Source: 79-D21 sp964521575 (lineage in GTDB: Bacteria > Synergistota > Synergistia > Synergistales > 79-D21). Taken from it: DNA of 64,000 nucleotides. This document shows, piece by piece, positions 39,461 to 48,778 of the stretch. The position numbers and the translations under genes were made by a program. Each line of letters begins with the position of its first letter. Position 1 is the stretch's first letter. The notes under the pieces are model-generated. The model ran no database searches, was not told the DNA's origin, and saw only the letters and a program-made list of their open reading frames with translations. The stretch spans positions 62,001 to 126,000 of the forward strand of contig CAZFSR010000001.1 in NCBI GenBank assembly GCA_964521575.1, written 5' to 3'.

Positions 39461-41045
39461 GAACCTCTTCCTGCCACACCGCCAGCGAGATGCATTTCAT
39501 CACCAGCGAGCTGGACTCCCACGTGGGGTTGACCAGCAGGTCCGCATGCTCGGCGGGCCAGTAGGCCGGAACCGGGTGGTCCCTGAAAAAGTCCTTGAAG
39601 GGGCCGTCCTGGCAGTAGCGGGTCCGGGGCACCCCTGAACCGGACTTCCCCGCAAGGTCGGCCCGGGGAAGTCTCCTGGCCAGCAAACTGCGGATCAGGG
39701 GCTTGCGAACCCCTTCCTTCGACAGGATCCGTTGCGGCAGGGCGACGGAGAGCGCGGCCCTGAGCATCGAAAGCGTTTCGAAGGGGAAGGAGAAGCCGAC
39801 CCCGTTGACGTAGCCTGCCTGGCGGTAATTGCCCCGCCAGCAGCCGTTCAGGATGAAGGCCAGGCTCCCGATGTCCGCGTGTCCCTTCCGGAAATCCCGG
39901 TCGAGGGGGACGGCCGGGTCCAGGCACTCAAGCACGAAGTCGAGATTGTGCCCCAGCAAGCCGAGAACGGCCTTCTCCCCATAAATCCTGGAAAGCGTTC
40001 CCAGGTCGTCCGGAAGCATCAGGTTGACCCGGATCCCGTATCCCGCCGGGGAAAGGGGTGATTCCGCGATGGCCGCCGCATATTCCCCTCCGCCGCTCCC
40101 GTCGAAGATCCTGGTGAGGTGCGAGATCCCCCACATGGAATCCGCCAGCTCGCCCGAAACCAGGTGGGAGAACCCGGACCCGAAGGCCCTGGAGTAGTAA
40201 AACATCTGGAAGTTCGAGATGATGAACGGCATTCCGGCATCCGCCACGACCTTGCGCAAGTCGCCCAGGAACTCCGATTCCCTGAACTCCACGAGCCCGT
40301 GCTCCATGCCGTGCCTTGCGGCCGCCTTAACGGCCGCGTCCCTTTCGGAGGGATCCGTGTCGACGAATCCGGTCAGGACAGGGATCCGGAGGAAAGACCA
40401 CAGGAGCGTCGAGTCGACGCCACCGGAAAACATCAGCGCACTGTTCTTCCGACGGGCGATGAGCGGCGAGACCGTTTCCAGCGCCTGCTCCAGGACTCCC
40501 AGGGCTTCCTCTTCATCCTCTACCGTCGAATTCCATGAAAAGCGCTGGATGCGCCTCCTCTCGGGCTCCCCTTCTCCCGGCGTGAACAGGATCATTTCCC
40601 CGTGGCCGACCCGGTTGATGTCCTCCAGGAGGGTCCAGTCCCCGCGAATGTTGCAGCCGAGCAGGAAATGGACGGCCCTTCGGTCCGTTAGCCGCCGGGC
40701 ATGGGCCGGCAGCTCACCGACCAGGTCGGCCAGCCGGTCAGACAGGATGAAGCCCCCTTTTCCGTCCGAAATCCAGTAGAGGTCCCTCGAACAGATGACC
40801 GACTTGAAGGCCAGGGCGCGGGGGTCTGGAAACCCGGGCAAGGGCTGGAAGACGATCGTGCCTTCCTCGATCCCGGGACCAACCCGCCGGATGATGTCGA
40901 TGGGCGGGGTACCGATGCGCTCTTCCCGCCGTATGGCCGACTCCAGGCCCGGAGCGTCGAGGGCCGAGAGCGCCCAGGTTCCCGTCCTGCCGGAGTATTC
41001 CAGGATCTCGGGGTTTTTCATCCTCAGCCCGATCAGCCCGCTCAT
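39435..41045 (-). CDS. Asparagine-synthetase-like paralogue A
   Basis: A 536-residue protein with an N-terminal domain like that of class II glutamine amidotransferases but without the nucleophile Cys at position 2, and a C-terminal ATP-pyrophosphatase synthetase domain. The PP-loop SGGVDST is at 207-213, the SGELADSMWG helix matches the SGxxADxxFG motif of AsnB, and GSGVPRTR closes the domain after KPLIRSLLARRLP. It is the most divergent of the six: the DSPEFAFE motif is reduced to VDTDPSER. Probably it adenylates a carboxyl group and transfers an amine; substrate unknown. Last gene of the minus-strand operon, overlapping the glycosyltransferase gene by 4 bases. Confidence 0.8.
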   Translation of the reverse strand: MSGLIGLRMKNPEILEYSGRTGTWALSALDAPGLESAIRREERIGTPPIDIIRRVGPGIEEGTIVFQPLPGFPDPRALAFKSVICSRDLYWISDGKGGFILSDRLADLVGELPAHARRLTDRRAVHFLLGCNIRGDWTLLEDINRVGHGEMILFTPGEGEPERRRIQRFSWNSTVEDEEEALGVLEQALETVSPLIARRKNSALMFSGGVDSTLLWSFLRIPVLTGFVDTDPSERDAAVKAAARHGMEHGLVEFRESEFLGDLRKVVADAGMPFIISNFQMFYYSRAFGSGFSHLVSGELADSMWGISHLTRIFDGSGGGEYAAAIAESPLSPAGYGIRVNLMLPDDLGTLSRIYGEKAVLGLLGHNLDFVLECLDPAVPLDRDFRKGHADIGSLAFILNGCWRGNYRQAGYVNGVGFSFPFETLSMLRAALSVALPQRILSKEGVRKPLIRSLLARRLPRADLAGKSGSGVPRTRYCQDGPFKDFFRDHPVPAYWPAEHADLLVNPTWESSSLVMKCISLAVWQEEVLKPTSSSS

Positions 41046-42379
41046 CGCGAAACCCCGTTTCCGTCCTTCCGTAAAAGGTCTCCCAGCCGGTCCCCGAGGA
41101 AAGCTTCCCTTTCCGAGACGAGGCCGGGGGACAGCCTTTCCCCGGACTCCTTTTCGTATCGCCGGAACAGCCGGATCAGCCCGGTGTCGTGAAGCCCCCT
41201 CTTGCCTCCCTGCTGAAGCCTGTAAAGGATTTCATGGGCCCGCGAGACGGGGATTTGAGGGAACTGGGTGCCCTCCCCGGTTTCCATGATCCGGGCGATC
41301 CTTCTTTCCAGGCCCACGAAAGCCGGCTCCGCGGGGGTGTCGTAAAACTCGCGATAGCGGGTCACCGCGGAAGCCCACCGGGGATGCAGGGAAGGGATGT
41401 CGCGGTACGAGGCCGCTTCCCGGAACCCCTCGTACTCCGTCACGATCGGCAGGTCGTCCAGGATCGGGAAATACCCGCTCTGGTAAGCTGACGCTCCTTC
41501 CTCCGCCCTGCGAAGGGCGAAGACGGGCCTGTCGGCGGCGAGGGCATCCACCGAGCTCGTGCTGCTCCAAACGAAAACCGTGCCGGCCTGAAGGATCCAG
41601 TCACCGATCGGCCCCTCGGCGATCAGCTTCAGGCGGGGAACCCTGCCCACCCGCTCGACCAGCTGGGGAGTCAGGCGTTCCGCCGGATGAGGCCGATAGA
41701 TGACCTCGATATCCGGGCTTTCCTCCGCGAGGCGCTGCATCCAGTCCAGGGTCCTCCCGTAAAGCCACCGGGCCCGCTCGACGGCAGCCGGGTATTCTTT
41801 CCGCCCCTGCCGGACCTTTTCCCTGACGAACCTCTCGCTCACCGAGACGATGGAAAAATTACCGACGACGAGAACCCACCTCTTGCCGGGGTCCAGCCCG
41901 TAACGGACGGAGAGGTTTTCCCTGCCGGGGGAGAAGTGGCGCATATCCGGCCGGAGGAAATCCAGCCTGGGGCTGCCCGTCCTGAAGATCAGTTCAGGCG
42001 GGACTCCCCGGGAATGAAGGATCCGCTCGAAGCGCTCCCCCCAGGCAAGGTGGAAAACCTTTTCGGCTTCTCCTTTCGGGGCCATGTGGGATTCCATGTA
42101 GCCTTCCACGCCCAGCTGCTCGTGGTGAAGGTTGAGGATCCGGATCCCCTTCCCGGGCTGGGGGGAAAAGCGGCAGTACTTCCTGACCTCGGAATAGGCC
42201 CAGGGGACGACCACGAGGCCCGGCCTCAACGCCGCCACCGATTCCCACAGGTCGTAATACACCGAGGCCAGCTTCACGGAATACCCCCGCCTCGAGAGCA
42301 GGATCTTCAGCAGCAGGGCCGTGTCGAGCTCACGGTTCAGGTGTTCGACGAAGACCAGGATATCGATGTCCCTTTTCAC
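41042..42379 (-). CDS. Putative surface-carbohydrate glycosyltransferase (GT-B-like)
   Basis: A 445-residue protein resembling surface carbohydrate biosynthesis proteins and CDP-glycerol-type transferases, with two Rossmann-like halves. The N-terminal half begins IDILVFVEHLNRELDTALLL. The C-terminal half has VIYRPHPAE and an S-STSSVDALAADRPVF segment that recalls the nucleotide-binding end of that superfamily. GTG at 42379 has GGGAGGAAA in front and overlaps the previous stop (GTGA). Its place among amide-forming and nonulosonic-acid genes suggests that it adds a residue to the glycan. The exact activity is not readable. Confidence 0.55.
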   Translation of the reverse strand: MKRDIDILVFVEHLNRELDTALLLKILLSRRGYSVKLASVYYDLWESVAALRPGLVVVPWAYSEVRKYCRFSPQPGKGIRILNLHHEQLGVEGYMESHMAPKGEAEKVFHLAWGERFERILHSRGVPPELIFRTGSPRLDFLRPDMRHFSPGRENLSVRYGLDPGKRWVLVVGNFSIVSVSERFVREKVRQGRKEYPAAVERARWLYGRTLDWMQRLAEESPDIEVIYRPHPAERLTPQLVERVGRVPRLKLIAEGPIGDWILQAGTVFVWSSTSSVDALAADRPVFALRRAEEGASAYQSGYFPILDDLPIVTEYEGFREAASYRDIPSLHPRWASAVTRYREFYDTPAEPAFVGLERRIARIMETGEGTQFPQIPVSRAHEILYRLQQGGKRGLHDTGLIRLFRRYEKESGERLSPGLVSEREAFLGDRLGDLLRKDGNGVSR

Positions 42380-43878
42380 AGCGTTTCCTCCCAAATCCGG
42401 TAAGCTGCGGCCTGCAGGACCAGGGCGCTTGTTTCCCATCCGGGTTCCCTGAAGACCGGCAGGAAACGGGGGTCGATCCCCGAAGGCAGTTCATGCGTCC
42501 TGAAATAGTCCTTCAATGGACCCGACCGGCAGAACCGCGTCCTCGGGACACCGGTGCCCCCCTTCTTCCCGTCGGCCGGGTATCCGGGCAAGGCCCCGAG
42601 CAGGATCTCCCTCAACATGGGCTTCGGGTGGCCGATTCCATCGGCGCGACGTTCCGGGCAGGACATCGCCGCCTCGAAAACGGGCTTCCGGCTGAAGGGA
42701 GCGATAAACCTCTTCCCATGGGCCGCCGCGAGGGGCCGGAAATAATGCACCCAGTAAGAAAGCCCGAAGAAGACCGACAGGTCGATTTTAAGGGCATCGG
42801 GAAGGGCTCCCGCATCGGGACCGGCCATCTTTCCAAGGGCCTCCCCGTAAAGCCCTACCCGGCTTTCCACGAGGTCCCGGCCGAACATTTCGCAAAGAAG
42901 GTCCGGAGGGCAGTAGCGAACCAGGGTTGAAAAAGGGCTGCCCATCCACTTTCCGCAGGGTTCGAGCGCGTGCCCGAAAAGCCTGTCCGCCGTGTCCCCG
43001 CTCAGGAAAAGGCCGTAAGGGAGCCGGAAAAGCCGGTTATGGAAGACGACCTGGAAATTGGTGACGGGAAACGGCCTTCCCAGCCGCCGGGCCGCGTCCT
43101 CCAGGTCCTCGAGGAAGGCGGCCTCGGAAAAGAGCACCCTGGCCAGGGGCCTTTTCATCTCGCGGCATGAGGCTTCGGCGTAATCTTCCTCGTAGGCGAG
43201 CTCCGGTGAATCGATGGCGGCGTGGAGCGCGATGGTGCGGCGTCCGCCGAAAAGCGCGAGGAGGGTTGAATCAAAGCCCCCGGAAAAGAGGACGGCTGCT
43301 TCCGGGAAACCTTGAACGGCTTTCTCGACCGCCGCGGGAAGAACCGCTCGAACCTTTTCCATGGCCTCCTGAGGAGTAACTTTCCGCGGAAGCCGGAGCA
43401 TCTCGGCTTGCCGCAACCTCGGCCGACCGGTTTCGTGGAGGTTTGCGGATAGGGCTTCCCCCGGGCCCAGGCGGAAGACCCCGGGCAGGAAAGTGTCGTT
43501 CCCGGCAGGGTGCTGGAAAAGCAGGTAGTCCAGCAGGGAGGTGGCGGAGGGTTTCCTTCTGCCGCCTGCCTTGCCGGCCAGCCGAAAGTCGTCCGTCAAC
43601 AGGAGGTCCCCTTCCGGAGTTTCCACCCGGAAAAGCTCGTACCCGGAAAAAAGGCTCCTGAAAGCCTGGCAGGGCAGGCCGCCCTCCGGCTCCCGAGGGA
43701 GGAAAACCGCGGTCAGCTCCTCGAATCGGGACCCGAACCCCGCCCAATCCACGGTATCGGCCCGAAAGTCGGGCAAGTCTTCGGGCAAGGCCGTCCGATC
43801 CGCCAGGAGGTGCCAGGTTCCCTCCGAAACTTCCAGGACCTGGCTTTCAGGACCTTTCAGCGCAACTTTTACCCCCAT
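42376..43878 (-). CDS. Asparagine-synthetase-like paralogue B
   Basis: A 500-residue protein with the same two-domain plan. No Cys near the N-terminus (MGVKVALKGPE). PP-loop SGGFDST at 199-205, followed by AIDSPELAYEEDYAE, SGDTADRLFGHA, KPMLREILLGALPGYP and GGTGVPRTRF. ATG 43878 follows GGGAGGG; it lies inside the end of paralogue C (10-base overlap), so the upstream part of the longer open frame is not coding. The synthetase domain looks intact, so an ATP-dependent amidation is likely, using free ammonia, an amine or an intramolecular donor rather than glutamine through its own N-domain. Confidence 0.8.
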   Translation of the reverse strand: MGVKVALKGPESQVLEVSEGTWHLLADRTALPEDLPDFRADTVDWAGFGSRFEELTAVFLPREPEGGLPCQAFRSLFSGYELFRVETPEGDLLLTDDFRLAGKAGGRRKPSATSLLDYLLFQHPAGNDTFLPGVFRLGPGEALSANLHETGRPRLRQAEMLRLPRKVTPQEAMEKVRAVLPAAVEKAVQGFPEAAVLFSGGFDSTLLALFGGRRTIALHAAIDSPELAYEEDYAEASCREMKRPLARVLFSEAAFLEDLEDAARRLGRPFPVTNFQVVFHNRLFRLPYGLFLSGDTADRLFGHALEPCGKWMGSPFSTLVRYCPPDLLCEMFGRDLVESRVGLYGEALGKMAGPDAGALPDALKIDLSVFFGLSYWVHYFRPLAAAHGKRFIAPFSRKPVFEAAMSCPERRADGIGHPKPMLREILLGALPGYPADGKKGGTGVPRTRFCRSGPLKDYFRTHELPSGIDPRFLPVFREPGWETSALVLQAAAYRIWEETL

Positions 43879-45419
43879 CGTTTTCCCTCCCAGGGAACCG
43901 ACACCAGCGTCTTCTCCCATGCCGACCAGGCGATGCACCGGTAGGCGGTCATGCTCGACCCCCAGTCCGGGTTCAGGACAGGATCCGCCTTCTCCGGGTC
44001 GATGAAGGACGGCAGGGCGTTCTCCCTGAAGTACCCTTTCAAGGGCCCCTCCTTGCACAGGCGGGTTCTGGGAAGGCCGGAGCCTCCCTTTTCGATGTCC
44101 GTGTGAAAGCCCGGGAGGCGCCGGGACAAGATGTCTTTCAGGACGGGCTTGAAGACGCCGTTTCGGAAAATCCTTTCCGGGAGTGGGACACGCAAAGCCG
44201 CCTCGACGACTTCCCGGTCCATGAACGGGGTGAAAAGGCCCTTCCCCCTTTCTGCCGCAAGGTGGCGGTAAACGGCAAAGGAGCTGCAGTAAAGGCTGGT
44301 GAGGCATCCCAGTTCCAGTTCCGGCAAAAGCTCCGGTTCCGAAACCCTGGATCGGACATACGCCTGCCGGCGCTCCACCCGGTCCGCGATTTCCTCCTTG
44401 CCGAACAGGGTTTCCAGCAGGCCGGCTTCCGGGGAAAGCGAAAAACTCCCGGCCTCGAAGGACTGCGGGCTTGCCCCGTCAAGGACGAACCTGCGCTTGG
44501 AACGGGGCAGGGAAAAGACCGAATCCGCGTCGAACCCCGAGGAGAAAATGTCCGCCTCCAGCCCGAAAGCCGCCGCGATCACGGCCACCTGGGGGAGCGG
44601 CAGCGGCACGGCCGCCAGGGCGGTTTCGCTTTCGACCAGAGAAAGAAAATCACTTTCCCTGACCGGATGCTCCTCGAGGGGTACGCCGCATAGCCTCGCC
44701 GAGTACTTCGCGTTTTCCGTCTCGAAGGCGAACTCGGGAGAGTCGATCGTCGCGGCCGCGGCCCGATGCCCTGGTCCCAGGATAGCCTGGACGAGGGTCG
44801 AGTCGACCCCTCCGGAAAGAAGGTTCACGGTTCCCGCCGGCAGAAGCCCAAGGGCCTTTGAAAGCGCCCCTTCGACCCCTTCGATCCCTTCCTGGAAGGT
44901 CCCGGCCGGTCTTCCCGCTGAAAGACGCTGGAATGGCCTTTCGGTGACGGATCCGTCCCGGCCGACCTGCAGCAAATTCCCGTGGCCCAGGCGGCGAATG
45001 GAACCAATCGGGGTTTCCGGAAGAGGACTGCTCTGGAAAAGGAGGAAATCGATGAACCCCTCCCGGGAAAGTAGCCTGGACGAAGGAGGGAGGGTTTCGA
45101 GGATCTCCCGGAAGGAATCCGAAAGGACAAAGCGGTTTCCCGGGCCGGAGGGAAAAAACAGTTCGCACCCGGTGGACGGCCCCCTGTAGGCATAGATTTC
45201 GGCGAGGTTCCCTTCCGTGTCCTTCTCAGCAAGAACGGCGATGCCGTCTCTCTCGTATCCCTCGAGCAGCCGAAGGGCTTCCTCAGGGGGAAGTTCCATG
45301 AAACGGCCGGCATCGGGAAGGGCTTTTCCCCAAACCCCTCCCAGCGTCACCTTCCGGGCCGGGCTTTCGAAAACCCTTTTTACCGGGTCCGAGACGAGGA
45401 CCTCCGGATGCCTTCTCAT
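43869..45419 (-). CDS. Asparagine-synthetase-like paralogue C
   Basis: A 516-residue member of the array. N-terminus MRRHPEVLVSD, no nucleophile Cys. The degenerate glutaminase-like domain keeps NRFVLSDSFREI, the counterpart of the AsnB segment before residue 110. PP-loop SGGVDST at 202-208, then TIDSPEFAFETENAK, KPVLKDILSRRLPGF and KGGSGLPRTRL. The SGxxADxxFG motif is altered to SSGFDADSVFS. ATG 45419 overlaps the stop of paralogue D (ATGA). Confidence 0.8.
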   Translation of the reverse strand: MRRHPEVLVSDPVKRVFESPARKVTLGGVWGKALPDAGRFMELPPEEALRLLEGYERDGIAVLAEKDTEGNLAEIYAYRGPSTGCELFFPSGPGNRFVLSDSFREILETLPPSSRLLSREGFIDFLLFQSSPLPETPIGSIRRLGHGNLLQVGRDGSVTERPFQRLSAGRPAGTFQEGIEGVEGALSKALGLLPAGTVNLLSGGVDSTLVQAILGPGHRAAAATIDSPEFAFETENAKYSARLCGVPLEEHPVRESDFLSLVESETALAAVPLPLPQVAVIAAAFGLEADIFSSGFDADSVFSLPRSKRRFVLDGASPQSFEAGSFSLSPEAGLLETLFGKEEIADRVERRQAYVRSRVSEPELLPELELGCLTSLYCSSFAVYRHLAAERGKGLFTPFMDREVVEAALRVPLPERIFRNGVFKPVLKDILSRRLPGFHTDIEKGGSGLPRTRLCKEGPLKGYFRENALPSFIDPEKADPVLNPDWGSSMTAYRCIAWSAWEKTLVSVPWEGKRWG

Positions 45420-47068
45420 TCTCCGGCCTCCGGCTTCGTGTTTCCCCCGTGCGGTTCCAGCCGGAAGACTCTCGTTCCGGGAAGCCGCCCGAGCATTGGG
45501 GACTTCAGGACCTTTTCCTGCCAGGTGGAGAAGGCGGCAGCGCCGAGGGTCATGTAGCTCCAGTCCCACTGGGGGTCCAGCAGAAGTGGCCTTCCCGGTG
45601 AAGGCAAAAGGTCCGGGAGGGCCGACTCCCGGAAAAAGTCCCGGAAGGGACCCGCCTGGCAGAAACGGGTGCGGGGGACGTCGCTGCCCCCCTTGCGGCC
45701 GTAGAACGGATACTCGGGGAAAAGTTTTCTCAAGAGCGCTTTTGGAACCGGCTTGGATTCGCCGTTGTGAAAGAACCGCTTTCCGGGCGGGATCGCGGAG
45801 GCCATCCGAAGGATGCTCCTGGAACAGAAGGGTTCCCGGATCTCCCTGCCGAAAGCGGCGGCCGCCTGCCTTTTCTGGCTGGCGACGCAGGCGGTGCTCG
45901 CCAGGAACTCGATCAGCGAATCCATCTGGACATGTTCCTCGGCGCGGCTCCCGGGGCGCACTTTCGCGGCCGCCAAAACCTGGGAAAGGCGAGCCTCGAT
46001 GCGCACCGAAACCGCCCGCTCGCCGAAAAGCTCGCGAACGATCCGGAAGTCGGGGCCGGTGTTCGAGAGGGCTCCGTAACCCCGCGGGGAATCGTATGGC
46101 TCCGCCAAGAGTGATTCGTAGTTCTTCCGGCTCTCCGGGTCGAGGATCTTTTTCGTCTGGGGATGGCCGAAAAGCGTATCCGAGGCGTCCGCTCCCCAGA
46201 AGACCCCGAAAGGCTCCTGGAAGGCCCGGTTCATGAAGACGGCCTGGAGGTTCGGGTGCACGGGCTGTCCAAGGTTCACGATCGTTTCCTCGAAATGTCT
46301 CCGGTAATCCGACTCTTCCAGTTGGATGGGCGACCACTTCGAGCCGAGGAGCCGGGCCGTTTCCCTCGCGTATTCCTTTTCGAAGGCGAATTCCGGCGTG
46401 TCGATGCCGATCGTCAGCGCCGTCGTCCCGGCGGGCCGGAAGAGCAGGGCCAGAGTGGAATCCACTCCCCCGGAAAAGAGGACGCACTCGTCCGACGCGG
46501 GCTCTCCGAAGGCCTGACGCAGGGCCTCGCCGAGGGGAGCGACGGCCTCTTCGGGCTCCATTCCGCCCGGTTCGCAGGGGAACGTTTCCGCCTGCCGTGA
46601 CCGCTCTTCCCCCGTTCCGGGATCCAGGCTTCGACTCTCCCCCGGGAGCAGGTGCCGGATTCCCCTCACCAGGGTCGAGTTTCCCGCGGGGAAAATAAAC
46701 AGCAGGAAATCCAGCAGCGCGTTTTCATTCATCCGGCGCCCGGTAGCCGGGACGGACGCGATCATGTTGCGGAAGTGGTCTCCGAAGAGCCAGTTGCCAT
46801 TTTCATCCCTGCGGAAATAAAGATCCCGAGTGGCGTTGATCGTCCGGTAAAGCCGGATGGGGAACCCTTCGGACGGGACATGCAGAACGGTTCCGTCGTC
46901 GGCAAGGGATCCCAGCCGCTCGATTTGCCGTTCTCCGGAAAGGGAGAGGAAAGACGGCTTTCCCAGCTCTTCCTTCAGCCGACCGGCGTTTGCGGCGGAG
47001 ACGAACCAGGTTCCCCGGGGCACCTCCGCCCGGAACGCCCCGGGATCCGCCAGCTCGACCGTGATCAT
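45416..47068 (-). CDS. Asparagine-synthetase-like paralogue D
   Basis: A 550-residue member. N-terminus MITVELADPG, no nucleophile Cys. The N-domain includes RDLYFRRDENGNWLFGDHFR and RGIRHLLPGE, which align with AsnB N-domain strands. PP-loop SGGVDST at 199-205, then GIDTPEFAFEKEYAR, GADASDTLFGHP, KPVPKALLRKLFPEYP and GGSDVPRTRF. ATG 47068 overlaps the stop of paralogue E (ATGA). It has a longer C-terminal tail than B and C (about 30 extra residues), a feature shared with E and F. Confidence 0.8.
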   Translation of the reverse strand: MITVELADPGAFRAEVPRGTWFVSAANAGRLKEELGKPSFLSLSGERQIERLGSLADDGTVLHVPSEGFPIRLYRTINATRDLYFRRDENGNWLFGDHFRNMIASVPATGRRMNENALLDFLLFIFPAGNSTLVRGIRHLLPGESRSLDPGTGEERSRQAETFPCEPGGMEPEEAVAPLGEALRQAFGEPASDECVLFSGGVDSTLALLFRPAGTTALTIGIDTPEFAFEKEYARETARLLGSKWSPIQLEESDYRRHFEETIVNLGQPVHPNLQAVFMNRAFQEPFGVFWGADASDTLFGHPQTKKILDPESRKNYESLLAEPYDSPRGYGALSNTGPDFRIVRELFGERAVSVRIEARLSQVLAAAKVRPGSRAEEHVQMDSLIEFLASTACVASQKRQAAAAFGREIREPFCSRSILRMASAIPPGKRFFHNGESKPVPKALLRKLFPEYPFYGRKGGSDVPRTRFCQAGPFRDFFRESALPDLLPSPGRPLLLDPQWDWSYMTLGAAAFSTWQEKVLKSPMLGRLPGTRVFRLEPHGGNTKPEAGE

Positions 47069-48741
47069 GCCCGCTCGCCCCCCGCTTCGGCCATAAGTCT
47101 TCTCGTTCCCGCGAGGGGTTCGAGGTCCGGGTTTTCCAGGACCCGCTTTTCCCATAAGGCATACCCGAGGGCGCTGAGGGCCAGGAAACTGGTTTCCCGC
47201 TGCGGCTGTAAAAGAATCCCGGCATGTTCCTGCGGCCAGAGCCGAGGCAGCTTTTCCTCGTCAAACAGGCCCTTCAGCGGGCCTTCCTGCAGGAACCGGG
47301 TCCGCGGCACGTCGCTGCCTCCCTTTCGGGTGTGGACGGGATAGCCGGGCAGCCTCATTGCCAGGAGGGATTTCGCGACGTGCTTGACCACCCCGTGTTC
47401 CAGGATCCGCTCCGGCATGGGCATCGAGAGGGCCAGTTCCAGGGCGCTCCTGCAGGCGAACGGGGACATCACCTTTTTCCCCGCGCACAGGGCCTGCTGG
47501 CGTGTTCGGCCGATATACTCCCGGATATGGCCGAAATCGGTGAAAATCGCCAGAATTTCGGCGTGGCCGGCCCTCAGGCGTCCGGATTCGACCCGGGCCA
47601 GTTCAGGGCAGAGCCGAAGGGCAAAATCCAGGCGGTTCGCCAGGCGGCTTTCCGTCAACTCTTCGCCGAACACCTTCCTGGCGGCCTCGAAATCGGGGCT
47701 GAGCCCTCCGCGGGCGGCGTAGCCGGCCATGTCGCCAGGCTGCAGGGCGAGGGCCTCCCGGTCGCGGGGGGACAGCCCCCCGTCGTCGAAGACCTTCGCG
47801 AGCTTGCTGTAGCCGAACAGGGCGTCCACCGCCTCCCCGTAGAGAAAAAAGGGCGGCGGCTTCCTGAAGGCCCGGTGAAAGGCCATCGGCTGCAGGAAAG
47901 CCGTTCCCGTGGGTTGGCCCAAAGCCTCCACCACTTCCCTGGCAGACTGGCGGAAACGGGATTCCTCGAGGATCTCGAGGGTATGGTCGGCCTCCAGCAG
48001 GCGGCCGGCCATCCGGGCGTACTCCATCTCGAAGGCGTATTCCGGGCTGTCGAGCCCGACCGTCAGGGCCGAAGCCCCCCTGCCCAGGCAGGAAAGGACC
48101 AGGGTCGAATCGACACCCCCGGAAAGGAGCACCGTCGGCTTGCCGTAGGAGGCGACATACGAGGCGACCCGTTCTTCCATGATTTCCCCGAGCCTGACGG
48201 CGGCTTCCCGGGAACCTGGACCCCCGCCCTCCCCGGGGAGACGGAGCGTTTCGGCCTGCCTGAACCGGGGCAGCCGGTCGGGCCCGATTTCCGCCATCCC
48301 GCCCGGGACCAGCTTGTAAATCCCCTCGACGAGAGTGTGGGTCCCCGGGAGGTATTCGTAGGCGTAAAGAAGAAGATCGGCAAAGGCCCCTTCGTCGGGG
48401 ACGCGCTCCGCGGCCGGGAGGGAGGCCAGCGCGTTCCGGAAGTGATCGAAGATGCGGACCGTTTCCCCGTCGACCCTGAAGTAGAGCTCGAACGTGGAGG
48501 AAAGCGTCTTGAAGAGGGTCGTTCTTTCCCCTGCCGTGCCCGGGGATTCCACCACGGCAAAGGTCCCTTCTTCCGCCTCGCGCGCCAGCGCCTGGAGGAT
48601 CACGCCTGTTTCCCGGCCTTTCCCGGTTTCCCGCCTGGCGGCCTCCTCGAACCGGGCCGGGTCCGATCCGGCGGCCATCCAGACTTTTCCCCCGGCCTCG
48701 AAAACCCTCGTCCAGGGATCCGCAAGCACGAATTCGACCAT
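47065..48741 (-). CDS. Asparagine-synthetase-like paralogue E
   Basis: A 558-residue member and the first of the array in transcription order. N-terminus MVEFVLADPW, no nucleophile Cys. It has FELYFRVDGETVRIFDHFRN, PP-loop SGGVDST at 207-213, GLDSPEYAFEMEYARM, YGEAVDALFGYS, KHVAKSLLAMRLPGYP and GGSDVPRTRF. Its start and DHFRN region are closest by eye to paralogue D, suggesting a fairly recent duplication of that pair. It starts 37 bases after the polysaccharide deacetylase gene; the remaining joints of the array are overlaps. Confidence 0.8.
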   Translation of the reverse strand: MVEFVLADPWTRVFEAGGKVWMAAGSDPARFEEAARRETGKGRETGVILQALAREAEEGTFAVVESPGTAGERTTLFKTLSSTFELYFRVDGETVRIFDHFRNALASLPAAERVPDEGAFADLLLYAYEYLPGTHTLVEGIYKLVPGGMAEIGPDRLPRFRQAETLRLPGEGGGPGSREAAVRLGEIMEERVASYVASYGKPTVLLSGGVDSTLVLSCLGRGASALTVGLDSPEYAFEMEYARMAGRLLEADHTLEILEESRFRQSAREVVEALGQPTGTAFLQPMAFHRAFRKPPPFFLYGEAVDALFGYSKLAKVFDDGGLSPRDREALALQPGDMAGYAARGGLSPDFEAARKVFGEELTESRLANRLDFALRLCPELARVESGRLRAGHAEILAIFTDFGHIREYIGRTRQQALCAGKKVMSPFACRSALELALSMPMPERILEHGVVKHVAKSLLAMRLPGYPVHTRKGGSDVPRTRFLQEGPLKGLFDEEKLPRLWPQEHAGILLQPQRETSFLALSALGYALWEKRVLENPDLEPLAGTRRLMAEAGGERA

Positions 48742-48778
48742 TTCTTCCGTGCACTCCTTCCGAACCCGCAGGAGCGGG

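Noticed and set aside
43879..44307. N-terminal extension of asparagine-synthetase-like paralogue B
   Set aside because: It lies inside paralogue C in another frame; GGGAGGG before ATG 43878 marks the real start. The same reasoning removes the extension of paralogue C beyond 45419.
39435..48741. Naming the array genes asnB
   Set aside because: The nucleophile cysteine of glutamine-dependent asparagine synthetase is absent in all copies, and six copies in a glycan locus are unlikely to make asparagine.
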